Of a DNA stretch of 64,000 nt, positions 20,064-28,086 are shown piece after piece. The DNA comes from an uncultured Candidatus Melainabacteria bacterium (GTDB lineage Bacteria > Cyanobacteriota > Vampirovibrionia > Gastranaerophilales > Gastranaerophilaceae): assembly GCA_934700335.1 (NCBI GenBank), contig CAKUXM010000007.1, forward strand, positions 1-64,000, read 5' to 3'. How positions within the stretch are numbered: the stretch's first letter is position 1; every line of letters starts with the position of its first letter. The position numbers and the translations under genes are program-made. Under the pieces are notes generated by a model. The model saw only the letters and a program-made list of their open reading frames with translations, made no database searches and was not told the origin of the DNA.

Positions 20064-20837
20064 TTGGACATTTTATATTATATATTATTAACCATTTTAA
20101 TTATCATATTATCACTTATTATTTTTATTATTTTAGTTATTACGCATATTTTAATAAAAAAGCCTTTTAATTTTATAAGTTATATTATACTTATTCTTTC
20201 TATAACTGGTATGTATTTATTTATTCCAGCTATGTACGTTTATACTGGATATTCTTCTCAAAATCTAGAAATTCTACAAAAATCAATTAACTTATCAATT
20301 AATCCATACGAAAAAAGAATAGTATATTTGTTTATGGCAGACATTTACGAGTATGATTTACTACACGAAAATAAAAAAGACGGAAATAAAGCAATAGAAT
20401 TTTTAGAAAAATCCATTCAAAAAGAATATAATAAATATCCTCTAGAAACAACTAGACTTCTTCTTTTATATTCTATAAAAGGAGATTATCAAAAAACACA
20501 AAAATTATGTGAAATTTTAAACAAAAAAAAGGGTATTGCGCTACTAAATATATACATAAAAAATAATGAATATGATAAAGCTCTAACAACTTTTAAAGAA
20601 GGACGGAAATGTAACACCTACCTATTTTTAAAAGCAGATTTACTAAAAGAAGTAGGAAAATTAGAAGAATCAAAACAGACAAAAAAAGAAGCGGAAAGAA
20701 TTTATAAATCTCAAATCGAAAGTTATTCTGATAAACAAAAAAAATTTGATTTTGTTGAAAAATCAAAAAAATACAGTTCAATTTCAGCATATAAAAATTG
20801 GCTAAATGAACAAGCAAAAGAGTATAAATTTAATTAA
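20064..20837 (+). CDS. Membrane-anchored TPR-like protein, TTG start
   Basis: 257 aa. The N-terminus holds two hydrophobic segments (about 4-30 and 38-60) and the remainder is a helical, lysine-rich domain with TPR-like pairs such as AIEFLEKSIQKEYNKYP and YDKALTTFKEGRKCN. The start is TTG at 20064, supported by AAAAAGGA 9 nt upstream; no ATG fits. This suggests an inner-membrane scaffold with cytoplasmic or periplasmic repeats. No specific family recognised. Confidence 0.7.
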   Translation: MDILYYILLTILIIILSLIIFIILVITHILIKKPFNFISYIILILSITGMYLFIPAMYVYTGYSSQNLEILQKSINLSINPYEKRIVYLFMADIYEYDLLHENKKDGNKAIEFLEKSIQKEYNKYPLETTRLLLLYSIKGDYQKTQKLCEILNKKKGIALLNIYIKNNEYDKALTTFKEGRKCNTYLFLKADLLKEVGKLEESKQTKKEAERIYKSQIESYSDKQKKFDFVEKSKKYSSISAYKNWLNEQAKEYKFN

Positions 20838-20950
20838 AAATATAAATTTATGCTATAAAGGATTACAATTTGCAGAAAACAGCAACTAAGGTATAGATAA
20901 ACACAATCCTTCATTTAATTTAAATTACTCTTTTCTGATATAATTAATTT

Positions 20951-21556
20951 ATGAAAAATATTTTATGTTTTGGAGACAGTAACACATTTGGATTTAACCC
21001 AGAAAACGGCAAAAGATTTGATAAATCTTCTCGTTGGACTGGTATTTTACAAATCCTTTGTCAAAATAATTATCACATCATAGAGGCTGGTTGCAACAAC
21101 AGAACTGCTCTTTCAGACAATTCAGCAGGTAAAATGTTCACTGGTTACAAAATCCTACCAGAATTATTAAACGAAAACCTTGATACAATAATCCTTGCGA
21201 TTGGTGTAAATGATTTGCAATTCCAATACAATGTATCTTTTGACGATATAAAAAAAGGTATTTCAAACCTAATTAAAATCACTAAAAAGAGTTGCCCTAA
21301 TGCAAAAATTATTTTAGTTTCGCCAACAGAACTAACAGAAAATGTTTTAAAAAGCCCAATATTTTCAACACTTTTTGACAAAACTTCAATAGAAAAATCA
21401 AAACATTTATCAGAAATTTATTCAGAAATATCAAAAGAATATACCTGCGATTTTATTGATTTAAACAGTGTTGCAACACCTACAAGCATTGACGGATTGC
21501 ATTTTGAACCCACAGAGCACAAAAAAATCGCCAAAGAAATTTTCAAACATTTATAA
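20951..21556 (+). CDS. SGNH/GDSL-family hydrolase
   Basis: 201 aa. Block I is LCFGDSNTFG with nucleophile Ser10, then TIILAIGVNDLQ (block III Gly/Asn-Asp) and DGLHFEP with Asp181 and His184 (block V). The arylesterase-like subgroup (GDSNTxG) acts on small esters or acetylated sugars. No signal peptide, so cytoplasmic. An extended -10 box (TGATATAAT) ends 6 nt before the ATG and there is no Shine-Dalgarno: a strong candidate for a leaderless mRNA. Confidence 0.9.
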   Translation: MKNILCFGDSNTFGFNPENGKRFDKSSRWTGILQILCQNNYHIIEAGCNNRTALSDNSAGKMFTGYKILPELLNENLDTIILAIGVNDLQFQYNVSFDDIKKGISNLIKITKKSCPNAKIILVSPTELTENVLKSPIFSTLFDKTSIEKSKHLSEIYSEISKEYTCDFIDLNSVATPTSIDGLHFEPTEHKKIAKEIFKHL

Positions 21557-21560
21557 TAAA

Positions 21561-21585
21561 AAAAGCCTTATCAACTTTGATAAGG
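21561..21585 (-). terminator. Intrinsic terminator of the adh-aldh operon
   Basis: Read on the minus strand: GCCTTATCA, AAG-type short loop, TGATAAGGC, then seven T. It lies 16 nt past the aldehyde dehydrogenase stop codon. The plus side lacks a T run. Confidence 0.85.
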
Positions 21586-21600
21586 CAATTGACGATTCAT

Positions 21601-22965
21601 TTATTTAAGAAAAATTCGGAGGAGCTTTTTATAGATACCTTTATAAGGTTGGTATCTAATTGGCAAGTCTAGCCATGTTTTTTTATCTAAAATGCTTCGC
21701 TTGTGCGAAAAAGTTTCAAAACCAAATTTACCATGATACGAGCCCATACCGCTTTCTCCAAAACCACCAAAAGGCATTTCAGATGTAGCTAAATGAACAA
21801 CAACATCATTTATACAACCACCACCAAATCTACAATTATTTAGTACTTTTTCAATATTACTTTTGTTTTCTGAAAAAATGTACAAAGCCAATGGGTGCGG
21901 GTGATTTTCAATAGTTTCAACCACATCATCTAAACTTTCATAAGTCAAAATCGGCAAAACTGGTCCAAAAATCTCTTCCTTCATAACATTATCGTCCCAA
22001 GTTATATCAGTCATAACAGTTGGTTCAATCTTTAATGTTTCAGGATTAGTTTTCCCTCCAACAACAACTTTTTCAAAATCTATAAGATTTTTAATTCTGT
22101 TAAAATGTTTTTCATTAATAATTTTACCGTAATCGTTGTTTTCAAGAGGATTTTGACCAAATTGATTTTTAATTTCTTTTCTGATTTCATTTATCAATTT
22201 GTCCTTAATCTCTTTACAACAAAGAATATAATCAGGTGCGACGCAAGTTTGACCACAATTTAAGAATTTACCAAAAACAATTCTTTTTGCAGTTAATTTA
22301 ATATTTGCAGTCTTATCAACAATACAAGGACTTTTACCACCAAGTTCAAGTGTAGTCGGTGTCAAATGTTCTGCCGCATTTCTCAAAACTTCTTTACCAA
22401 CATCTGAACTACCTGTAAAGAAAATATAATCATACTTATATGACAAAAGCTCTCTATTTTCTTCTCTACCACCTTTTACAGTCGCTACGTATTCTTGAGG
22501 AAAAACTTCTTCAATAATTTTATAAACAATATCAGTCGTTTTAGGAGAATAAGCACTAGGTTTTAAAATTACTGTATTCCCCGCAGAAATTGCATCAACC
22601 AAAGGTTCCATTGAAAGCAAAAATGGATAGTTCCAAGGGCTCATAATTAAAACATTTCCTCTCGGAACAAGTTTTATTTTACTTTTTGCGTGAAAATTTG
22701 TTAAAGGTGTTTTAACAACTTTTTCTTTGGCAAACTTTTTGATATTTTTTAGCATATAAGAAATTTCATCTAAAGTTAAACCAACTTCGCACATATAAGC
22801 TTCTGTTTCGCTTTTACCTAAGTCAGATTTTAAAGCTTCTAAAATTTCTTTTTCGTTATTTTTTATAGCAGTTTTTAGTTTTTTTAAATATTCAATTCTA
22901 TATTTAATATCTAAAGTTTTACCACTTTTGAAAAATTCTTTTTGTTTTTCTAACAAATTATGCAT
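21601..22965 (-). CDS. Aldehyde dehydrogenase, class 3-like
   Basis: 454 aa. The family motifs are all present: MSPWNYPF, ILKPSAYSPKT, FTGSSDVGKEV, LELGGKSP with general base Glu207, and NCGQTCVAPDY with nucleophile Cys241. It oxidises aldehydes to acids with NAD(P)+. The length and the hydrophobic C-terminal tail (YKKLLRIFLK) resemble ALDH3-type enzymes acting on medium or long-chain aldehydes. Its start overlaps the end of the alcohol dehydrogenase gene by 8 bp, so the two are probably translationally coupled and work as alcohol to aldehyde to acid, or the reverse. Confidence 0.95.
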   Translation of the reverse strand: MHNLLEKQKEFFKSGKTLDIKYRIEYLKKLKTAIKNNEKEILEALKSDLGKSETEAYMCEVGLTLDEISYMLKNIKKFAKEKVVKTPLTNFHAKSKIKLVPRGNVLIMSPWNYPFLLSMEPLVDAISAGNTVILKPSAYSPKTTDIVYKIIEEVFPQEYVATVKGGREENRELLSYKYDYIFFTGSSDVGKEVLRNAAEHLTPTTLELGGKSPCIVDKTANIKLTAKRIVFGKFLNCGQTCVAPDYILCCKEIKDKLINEIRKEIKNQFGQNPLENNDYGKIINEKHFNRIKNLIDFEKVVVGGKTNPETLKIEPTVMTDITWDDNVMKEEIFGPVLPILTYESLDDVVETIENHPHPLALYIFSENKSNIEKVLNNCRFGGGCINDVVVHLATSEMPFGGFGESGMGSYHGKFGFETFSHKRSILDKKTWLDLPIRYQPYKGIYKKLLRIFLK

Positions 22966-24214
22966 GAACTAGTTCACCTTTCTGAATTTGAGCTAAGTCT
23001 TCTTCTAAATTATCTTTATCAAGAAGAGCATAATAAAGTTGTTGCAATTCATTTTCGTCCATCAAAACAGGAACAGGATATACAGGATTAGCCTCTTTTG
23101 AAGCATTTTCAGCTAAAGCCTTTATATCCTTTATTTGAAGTTCTGGGAGTTTTGTTCCGATATTCAAACTTTTGTTCAAAATTTTAATTGAATTGATAAA
23201 TGATTTTGCAGCTTGTTCTTCTGGTGTATTTTCTTTTGCAAGACCAGCAGAGATTGCCAAATCTTTCAATTGTTTATAAATTTTATCACCATAAGCCTCT
23301 AAAACATACGGAATAATAACGGCATTTGCAAGCCCATGTGGAGTATTATACATTCCGCCAAGAGAATGTGCGACAGCATGGCAATAACCAACATAAGAAA
23401 CTGTAAATGCACAACCGGCAAGATATGAAGCCCAAAGCATATTTTCTCTTGCCTTCATATCATCACCGTTATCATAAGCTCTTTTTAGATTTTGAAAAAC
23501 GAGTTTTGTCGCTTCAAGCGCTTGTTCTCTTGTCCTTTTAGTTGTTGAATTACCAATATAAGCTTCAACAGCATGTACAAGAACATCTACACCACTATTT
23601 GCGGTAATATTTTTTGGCAAAGTTCTTGTTGTTTCTGGATCTAAAACTGTATATTTCGGGATTAAAGGGAAATCACTTATCATATACTTATGTTTTGTTT
23701 TTGAATCAGTGATTAAACTTGCAACAGTAGTTTCTGTACCTGTACCTGCAGTTGTAGGAATTGCAATAAGAAGAGGAATTTTCTTAAATACTCTCAAAAT
23801 TCCTGCCATATCCTGAATAGATTTTTTAGGATTTGCAATACGTGCACCAACTGCTTTTGCACAATCAATAGCAGAACCACCACCAAACCCAATTAAGGCT
23901 TCACATTTATTGTTCAAGTACAATTCTCTTGCCATTTCAACATTTGCAATTGTAGGATTTGAAACGACATCATCATATATAGTAAGATTTATATTATTTT
24001 CAACTAAAATATTTTCTAAATGTTGAGTTATACCAAAACTTCTAATACCTTTATCTGTAACAAGCATTAAATTTTTAATTTTCTTTTTAGCTAAAACTTC
24101 TGGGATATCATCAATTTTAGCAAGGATTGTTGGATTGTAATATGGAAGCATTGGAATTGCAACTTTAAAACAAAACTGAAAAATTCTACAGTACATTTTC
24201 TTAAAAATATTCAT
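22958..24214 (-). CDS. Iron-containing (group III) alcohol dehydrogenase
   Basis: 418 aa. GFGGGSAIDCAK (NAD-binding, 110-120) and the metal ligands Asp210, His214, His279 and His293 are in the spacing of FucO-type enzymes (GYCHAVAHSLG...TPHG). It interconverts an alcohol and its aldehyde with NAD(H). The N-terminal ~25 residues are hydrophobic/basic and extend beyond the usual start. GAGGT lies upstream of the ATG. First gene of the operon with the aldehyde dehydrogenase; its promoter is overlain by tandem palindromes, so expression is probably repressed or switched by a dedicated regulator. Confidence 0.95.
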   Translation of the reverse strand: MNIFKKMYCRIFQFCFKVAIPMLPYYNPTILAKIDDIPEVLAKKKIKNLMLVTDKGIRSFGITQHLENILVENNINLTIYDDVVSNPTIANVEMARELYLNNKCEALIGFGGGSAIDCAKAVGARIANPKKSIQDMAGILRVFKKIPLLIAIPTTAGTGTETTVASLITDSKTKHKYMISDFPLIPKYTVLDPETTRTLPKNITANSGVDVLVHAVEAYIGNSTTKRTREQALEATKLVFQNLKRAYDNGDDMKARENMLWASYLAGCAFTVSYVGYCHAVAHSLGGMYNTPHGLANAVIIPYVLEAYGDKIYKQLKDLAISAGLAKENTPEEQAAKSFINSIKILNKSLNIGTKLPELQIKDIKALAENASKEANPVYPVPVLMDENELQQLYYALLDKDNLEEDLAQIQKGELVHA

Positions 24215-24290
24215 AACATTACCTCACTGTCTGGTTTTGAGGGTTAGTTTTTAGGGGAATAAATACATCTCAGAAAATAACTAACTCTTT

Positions 24291-24328
24291 CTAGTATTGA
24301 ATACTAGCAAAACTAGAATTGAATATCA
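24291..24328 (-). promoter_or_regulatory. Promoter of the adh-aldh operon overlapped by tandem palindromic operators
   Basis: Site 1 is the perfect palindrome CTAGTATTGAATACTAG (24291-24307). A degenerate second copy, CTAGAATTGAATATCAAG, starts at 24312, exactly 21 bp (two helical turns) away. On the minus strand TTGATA (24323-24328) and TAGTAT with a 17-bp spacer form a promoter, so site 2 covers the -35 and site 1 the -10. This layout fits cooperative repression by a dimeric regulator that is not encoded nearby. Confidence 0.7.
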
Positions 24329-24529
24329 AGAGTTTAATAAAAATTTTAACATTTGTAAAAATTTTAATAAAAACAAACAGCCTAAAAAGTCCTACACATG
24401 GCTAATATGTAGGATAATTAAATTATTTTCAAAACATAAAAAGTAAACTTAAAATAATATATCTAAAGTACGAAAGAATTTCTTTAAATATATATAATGA
24501 AATAAATACTTGAACAATGAAAATTTAAG

Positions 24530-24547
24530 ACAACAAGTGGACACCAC
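24530..24547 (+). repeat. Direct repeats DRa/DRb in the leader of the toxin-like mRNA
   Basis: ACAACAAGTGG (24530-24540) followed by ACACCAC (24541-24547). The same two words occur, in the same order but on the opposite strand, at 24751-24741 and 24718-24712. They would therefore be at the 5' ends of both convergent transcripts and can pair in antisense fashion. Confidence 0.7.
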
Positions 24548-24596
24548 AAAAGTTCTTTTGATTGACATACCAATGTCAAGAAAGGAGGTGTCGCCT

Positions 24597-24701
24597 ATGA
24601 CAAATATCAGAACGCTGGCCGTTATATTTTATATAATAGCACTTCTGTTCAACAAACAGAAACTAGCGCTTACGATTGCAGTCATTGCGCTAGTTCCTTA
24701 A
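24597..24701 (+). CDS. 34-aa hydrophobic peptide, candidate type I toxin
   Basis: The peptide starts MTNIRTLAVIFYIIALLF and has a second hydrophobic stretch at the C-terminus (LALTIAVIALVP) after a short NKQK turn: a membrane peptide of Fst/holin-like toxin size. The ATG at 24597 is preceded by AAAGGAGGTG, by far the strongest Shine-Dalgarno in the window. The in-frame extension up to 24510 runs through the leader repeats and is probably untranslated. The last codons lie in a 9-bp inverted repeat (24662-24696). An antisense promoter faces it. Sequence similarity to a named toxin family was not evident; the call rests on architecture. Confidence 0.7.
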   Translation: MTNIRTLAVIFYIIALLFNKQKLALTIAVIALVP

Positions 24702-24751
24702 CTTGAAACAGTGGTGTAAAATTTTAGCTTTCGCTAATTGCCACTTGTTGT
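24660..24751 (-). ncRNA. Candidate antisense RNA (antitoxin) of the type I module
   Basis: On the minus strand TTGAAC (24781-24786), a 17-bp spacer and TATAAT (24758-24763) form a near-consensus promoter. Transcription would begin about 24751, so the RNA would start with ACAACAAGTGG, the same word as in the toxin leader. It would run convergently into the toxin 3' end and stop near the inverted repeat 24662-24696. It would be about 90 nt long. The 3' end is a guess. Confidence 0.6.
24662..24696. terminator. Central hairpin shared by both convergent transcripts
   Basis: AACTAGCGC and GCGCTAGTT form a perfect 9-bp stem around 17 nt. It lies where the two opposed transcripts meet, as the bidirectional terminator does in par loci. 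The T run is better on the minus side (TTTCTGTTTG). Confidence 0.5.
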
Positions 24752-24757
24752 TCCTAT

Positions 24758-24786
24758 ATTATAACTTATTTTTTAGCAGAGTTCAA
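24758..24786 (-). promoter_or_regulatory. Near-consensus promoter for the antisense RNA
   Basis: TTGAAC, 17-bp spacer, TATAAT, read on the minus strand. No gene start lies downstream on that strand for more than 500 bp, which is why an RNA product is inferred. Confidence 0.7.
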
Positions 24787-24801
24787 CCCATATTTTCACA
24801 A

Positions 24802-24960
24802 TTAAAGAGGGAAAATATTTTGCAATTTTCTTTTAATAAAAACCAAATCTTCACGAGACAAATAACGTGAAAATTCTGCCAAATCTTTCATAGCTTCTTC
24901 CATTGGATAATTTGTTGTTTCAAGCTTTTTTAGCCAATCATTAACTTCTCTTGTAATCAT
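24802..24960 (-). CDS. 52-aa protein downstream of the zincin gene
   Basis: Starts MITREVNDWLKKLETTNYPM and ends LQNIFPL; helical, amphipathic, without signal peptide. I recognise no family. It begins 17 nt after the stop of the 592-aa zincin gene on the same strand, with AGGATAA before the ATG, so it is probably the second gene of that operon and might be a small partner. It was short enough to escape a 60-codon cutoff. Reality is supported by operon position, the ribosome binding site and normal codon use. Confidence 0.6.
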   Translation of the reverse strand: MITREVNDWLKKLETTNYPMEEAMKDLAEFSRYLSREDLVFIKRKLQNIFPL

Positions 24961-24977
24961 AAATTATCCTAATACAT

Positions 24978-26756
24978 TTATTTTGTAGAATCTAGCAATT
25001 TAGAGATTTCTGTTATTGTCTTTGGAAAATATTGTTGCAAATATTGAGAACGAATTGAGAACAAGTCTTCATTGTTGTAAGTATTCAACAAGGCATTTGT
25101 TTCTGCGATTGTTTCTTGCAAACCATCTTTGTGTTCAGATGTTTTAATAAAGTAATTTATATGTTCTCTTTGAGCAGTAGGGAAGGCTTTATCAAACTCT
25201 TCTTTTTCTTTTTCAAAAACTTCATTTACTTGTTTATTTGAGAAGATTGATTTTTTCAAAGTTTCTTCTTGTTTAACATCGACTTCGTTGTAATCCTTTG
25301 CATGACCAAGTTCGTGCAACATTACGTACAAATTATCACCTGTTTTAATACGTTTATTAACAGCACCATAAGTTGAGTAATTAATATCATCAATGCCATT
25401 CAGGTGTTTTGTTGTTTTACCTAGTGCGATAAGTTCTTCACCAGGCATTCTTTTTAATGCTGTTAAAATTTTATCTTTATTACCATCAAGATAGTTTTCA
25501 AAAGTAATTTTTGAAGACTCTTTTGTATTCAAATCTTTAATATCAATTTCTTTATCATTAACAGTAATTTCATACTTTTTATCATTCTTTGCTGAAATAA
25601 ATTTATTATCAGAAAGAACCTCAAAAGATTGTGAATTTTTCAACAAAGTTTTACCGTCTTTATCTGTGATAATATAATCGCTAATTCTATTACCTTGTGG
25701 GTCATCTTCGTACAAATATTGAGTACGAGTTCCGTCTAGCGAAGTCATATCCTTTTTAACAGAAGTTATGCCTGTTTTCTTGTCAACGGTACCCGAAGAT
25801 AAAACTTTTTCTGTTCCGTCTGGAAATACGTGTTTAATATTCAACACACCTGCAACTTCTGATTGGTCTGTATATTCTTTTCTTATAGTTTTGCCGTCTT
25901 TATCCTTAATAACACGAACCTCATTTATCAAGACAGGTTGAGGCATATTTTTTCTCACCTCAAGTCTAACTTTAGACACAGAATTATTTCTTTTGTCCAC
26001 AGTCTTTTTAATTTGATATTGACGTCCATTTGGGTGTTTGAAGGCTTGAACTTCCTCTGATGAAATGTTGTTCATATCTTTATCGAACAACTCAATCTTT
26101 TTACTTGTATCCTTCAAATCAGCAACAAGCGCAAAAGAATTTGAATCATAGTCGTCAGTCTTAAAAGACAACGATAACAGATTACTACCACAACGTGTTT
26201 TCATCTTGTCATAGTTTTCAACGACTTTTTCTGGATTATTTAATTTTTCATTCTTAGATAATGCGACTAAATCATCGATACCTAAATCACTCTTAGACAA
26301 AACCTTTGCCTTATCAAATTCTTCTGTTTTGTTCAAACTATTTGAAAATGCTTTAATATCAAAAGGTGTAAATCTTGGTGTTTCATCTCCTTTCTTAACC
26401 TTTGATAAATCTGCAAGACCTTTAACAACTTGAATATCCTTTGCGACAATATCACATGCCATTGAACCCAAAATTTTAGGATTTTGAACTAATTCCTTAA
26501 AAGGTTCCCACTTATCCGGTGATTTAACCAATTCTCCTTTAATTGTCTCAATCTTGTCATCAGTAAACTTCGGAGTACCTTTAAAGTTTTTCAAATCTTT
26601 CAATTCTTTGACAGCATTATCAACGTTAAAATCACCCTTGAAAGAAGTTCTTTCAAAAGTATCTTTTTTAAGTCCGGTATCTACAACCTTTCTTACATTA
26701 TTCGGACTTTGAATTTTACTAACGCTACTAACGCTGTTCACACTGTTTACGTTCAT
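24978..26756 (-). CDS. Zincin-type metalloprotein (HELGH) with N-terminal DTFER/SFKG motif
   Basis: 592 aa, from the ATG at 26756. An Asn/Val/Ser-rich start leads to KKDTFERTSFKGDF (31-43). The central region (~330-400) contains YD-repeat-like text: SLDGTRTQYLYEDDPQGNR. HELGH lies at 481-485 and ETIAET (Glu548/Glu552) supplies the third zinc ligand, a gluzincin arrangement. It is a paralogue of the gene at 39012-40793; both end with QYLQQYFPKTI. No classical signal peptide is present. Substrate unknown. A 52-aa gene follows in the same operon. Confidence 0.75.
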   Translation of the reverse strand: MNVNSVNSVSSVSKIQSPNNVRKVVDTGLKKDTFERTSFKGDFNVDNAVKELKDLKNFKGTPKFTDDKIETIKGELVKSPDKWEPFKELVQNPKILGSMACDIVAKDIQVVKGLADLSKVKKGDETPRFTPFDIKAFSNSLNKTEEFDKAKVLSKSDLGIDDLVALSKNEKLNNPEKVVENYDKMKTRCGSNLLSLSFKTDDYDSNSFALVADLKDTSKKIELFDKDMNNISSEEVQAFKHPNGRQYQIKKTVDKRNNSVSKVRLEVRKNMPQPVLINEVRVIKDKDGKTIRKEYTDQSEVAGVLNIKHVFPDGTEKVLSSGTVDKKTGITSVKKDMTSLDGTRTQYLYEDDPQGNRISDYIITDKDGKTLLKNSQSFEVLSDNKFISAKNDKKYEITVNDKEIDIKDLNTKESSKITFENYLDGNKDKILTALKRMPGEELIALGKTTKHLNGIDDINYSTYGAVNKRIKTGDNLYVMLHELGHAKDYNEVDVKQEETLKKSIFSNKQVNEVFEKEKEEFDKAFPTAQREHINYFIKTSEHKDGLQETIAETNALLNTYNNEDLFSIRSQYLQQYFPKTITEISKLLDSTK

Positions 26757-26931
26757 GATAAATCTCAAATTGATTATACTCTTACAGAAGTATTGACGGA
26801 ATAAAAAAAATAAACTTTAATAAAAAGTGTAGTATTGTAAACAAATATTAAATATTCGGCTAAAATAGGCAATATTTTTTGTTTAGAGTACTTCATGTAA
26901 GTGTATAATAGTACATAAGTGTGGGATAATT

Positions 26932-27999
26932 ATGCCTGAAGTAAGTAATGTAAATATTGGAAAAATCAACCTGCCAACCTCGACAAGCTCAATGCAGAAT
27001 GCACTTGGAGGGCTTGGAGATAACGCATCTCTCTTTGGCAATGATTTAATTGGTGGTACAGAAGATACCTATACTTCTGATACAATGAAAACTCAATTAA
27101 AGACTAAAGCTCAGGCTCTTGTAAGTTTGTCTAAAAAATTAAAGACAAAAGATGCGGACGGCAATGAAAAAACAAGTCCTACTGTTAAAAAATCTATTGA
27201 AAAGCAGATGAAAATGCTTAAAGAACAAGCAGAAGCTGCCGGAATAGATTTAAACGCAATCTTTGCAGAAATTGCAGATGAATCACACATGACTAGAAAA
27301 CAAAGAAAAGAACTTCAATCAAACTTGAAGGTTTCTATTCCTAAAAAATCTGGCAGTGCAGAAGTTTCTAGCAATACATCTTCAAGCAACAAAAAATTAA
27401 ATCCATTTGGTTTATCAAAAGGAGGCTTTGGTAACCTATCAATGCAGGGGGCACAAGGAGCACAAGGAGGCTATCAACCAACCTCAAACCCAAGTTATGG
27501 AAATACTCCAAATACTAAACTTGATAAGGCATTCTTAGACAAGACTAAAGATATTTCACAACGTATCGGTTGTGATTATAAAGACTTATTAGCGGTAATG
27601 AATTCAGAATCCGGTTTAAAATCCACAGCTAGAAACCCTAAAGGTGGAGCTACAGGTTTAATCCAATTCATGCCAGCAACTGCAAAAATGTTGGGTACAA
27701 CAACTGACGAATTACGCAAAATGTCTCCAACACAACAACTGGATTATGTTGAAAAATTTTTCAATATGGTTAAAAAGAGTGCAGGCTTTGAAGGTAAACG
27801 ACTTTCTGGTGCAGATTTATACGCCTTAGTATTCATGCCAGGAAGAGCAAAACGTGATATATTAACATCTGCCTCTGACGGTAAAACTTATTCTTACAAC
27901 AAAGGTCTTGATAAAGACGGCGACGGACATATTTCAAAAGCCGATTTACAACGACGTGTTGCAGCTTGTTATGTAGACGAGTCCAAAGTCTTTGCATAG
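26932..27999 (+). CDS. Lytic transglycosylase (SLT-like) with a C-terminal EF-hand loop
   Basis: 355 aa. Residues 1-195 form a low-complexity, helical and Gly/Gln-rich region. The SLT domain begins near 197 with NSESGL (catalytic Glu226) and ATGLIQFMPATA, which cleaves the MurNAc-GlcNAc bond of peptidoglycan. At 327-338 DKDGDGHISKAD is a perfect EF-hand calcium loop. No classical signal peptide is seen, so export may use another route. A TATAAT box lies upstream and a strong terminator follows. The catalytic call is solid; calcium control is inference. Confidence 0.88.
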   Translation: MPEVSNVNIGKINLPTSTSSMQNALGGLGDNASLFGNDLIGGTEDTYTSDTMKTQLKTKAQALVSLSKKLKTKDADGNEKTSPTVKKSIEKQMKMLKEQAEAAGIDLNAIFAEIADESHMTRKQRKELQSNLKVSIPKKSGSAEVSSNTSSSNKKLNPFGLSKGGFGNLSMQGAQGAQGGYQPTSNPSYGNTPNTKLDKAFLDKTKDISQRIGCDYKDLLAVMNSESGLKSTARNPKGGATGLIQFMPATAKMLGTTTDELRKMSPTQQLDYVEKFFNMVKKSAGFEGKRLSGADLYALVFMPGRAKRDILTSASDGKTYSYNKGLDKDGDGHISKADLQRRVAACYVDESKVFA

Positions 28000-28012
28000 T
28001 TAAATTTTATAC

Positions 28013-28048
28013 AAAAGAGGCGGTTTTTCAAGAAAACCGCCTCTTTTG
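28013..28048 (+). terminator. Intrinsic terminator after the lytic transglycosylase
   Basis: AAAAGAGGCGGTTTT and AAAACCGCCTCTTTT form a near-perfect stem with a short loop. It ends just before the TTGACA of the next promoter. Confidence 0.9.
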
Positions 28049-28049
28049 T

Positions 28050-28077
28050 TTGACAATACACCTTTATATCCTAAAAT
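28050..28077 (+). promoter_or_regulatory. Promoter of the glycerophosphotransferase-like gene
   Basis: TTGACA (28050-28055), 16-bp spacer, TAAAAT (28072-28077). The expected transcription start is about 3 nt before the ATG at 28087. Confidence 0.65.
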
Positions 28078-28086
28078 AAAGGTATT

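Larger units (their letters stand above)
24215..24596. other. 382-bp intergenic region between adh and the small toxin-like gene
   Basis: It holds the adh promoter and operator (24291-24328), a hairpin CCTACACAT...ATATGTAGG at 24391-24413, a TATAAT box at 24493-24498 that could drive the plus-strand small peptide transcript, and the 5' repeat ACAACAAGTGG at 24530-24540. No larger gene is credible here. Confidence 0.7.

Noticed and set aside
24510..24596. In-frame 29-codon extension upstream of the 34-aa peptide
   Set aside because: It starts with TTG without a ribosome binding site and reads through the leader repeats and the Shine-Dalgarno itself (the RKEV residues are the translated AGAAAGGAGGT).
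26932..27999. Prophage origin of the lytic transglycosylase
   Set aside because: No phage structural, integrase or lysis genes nearby.
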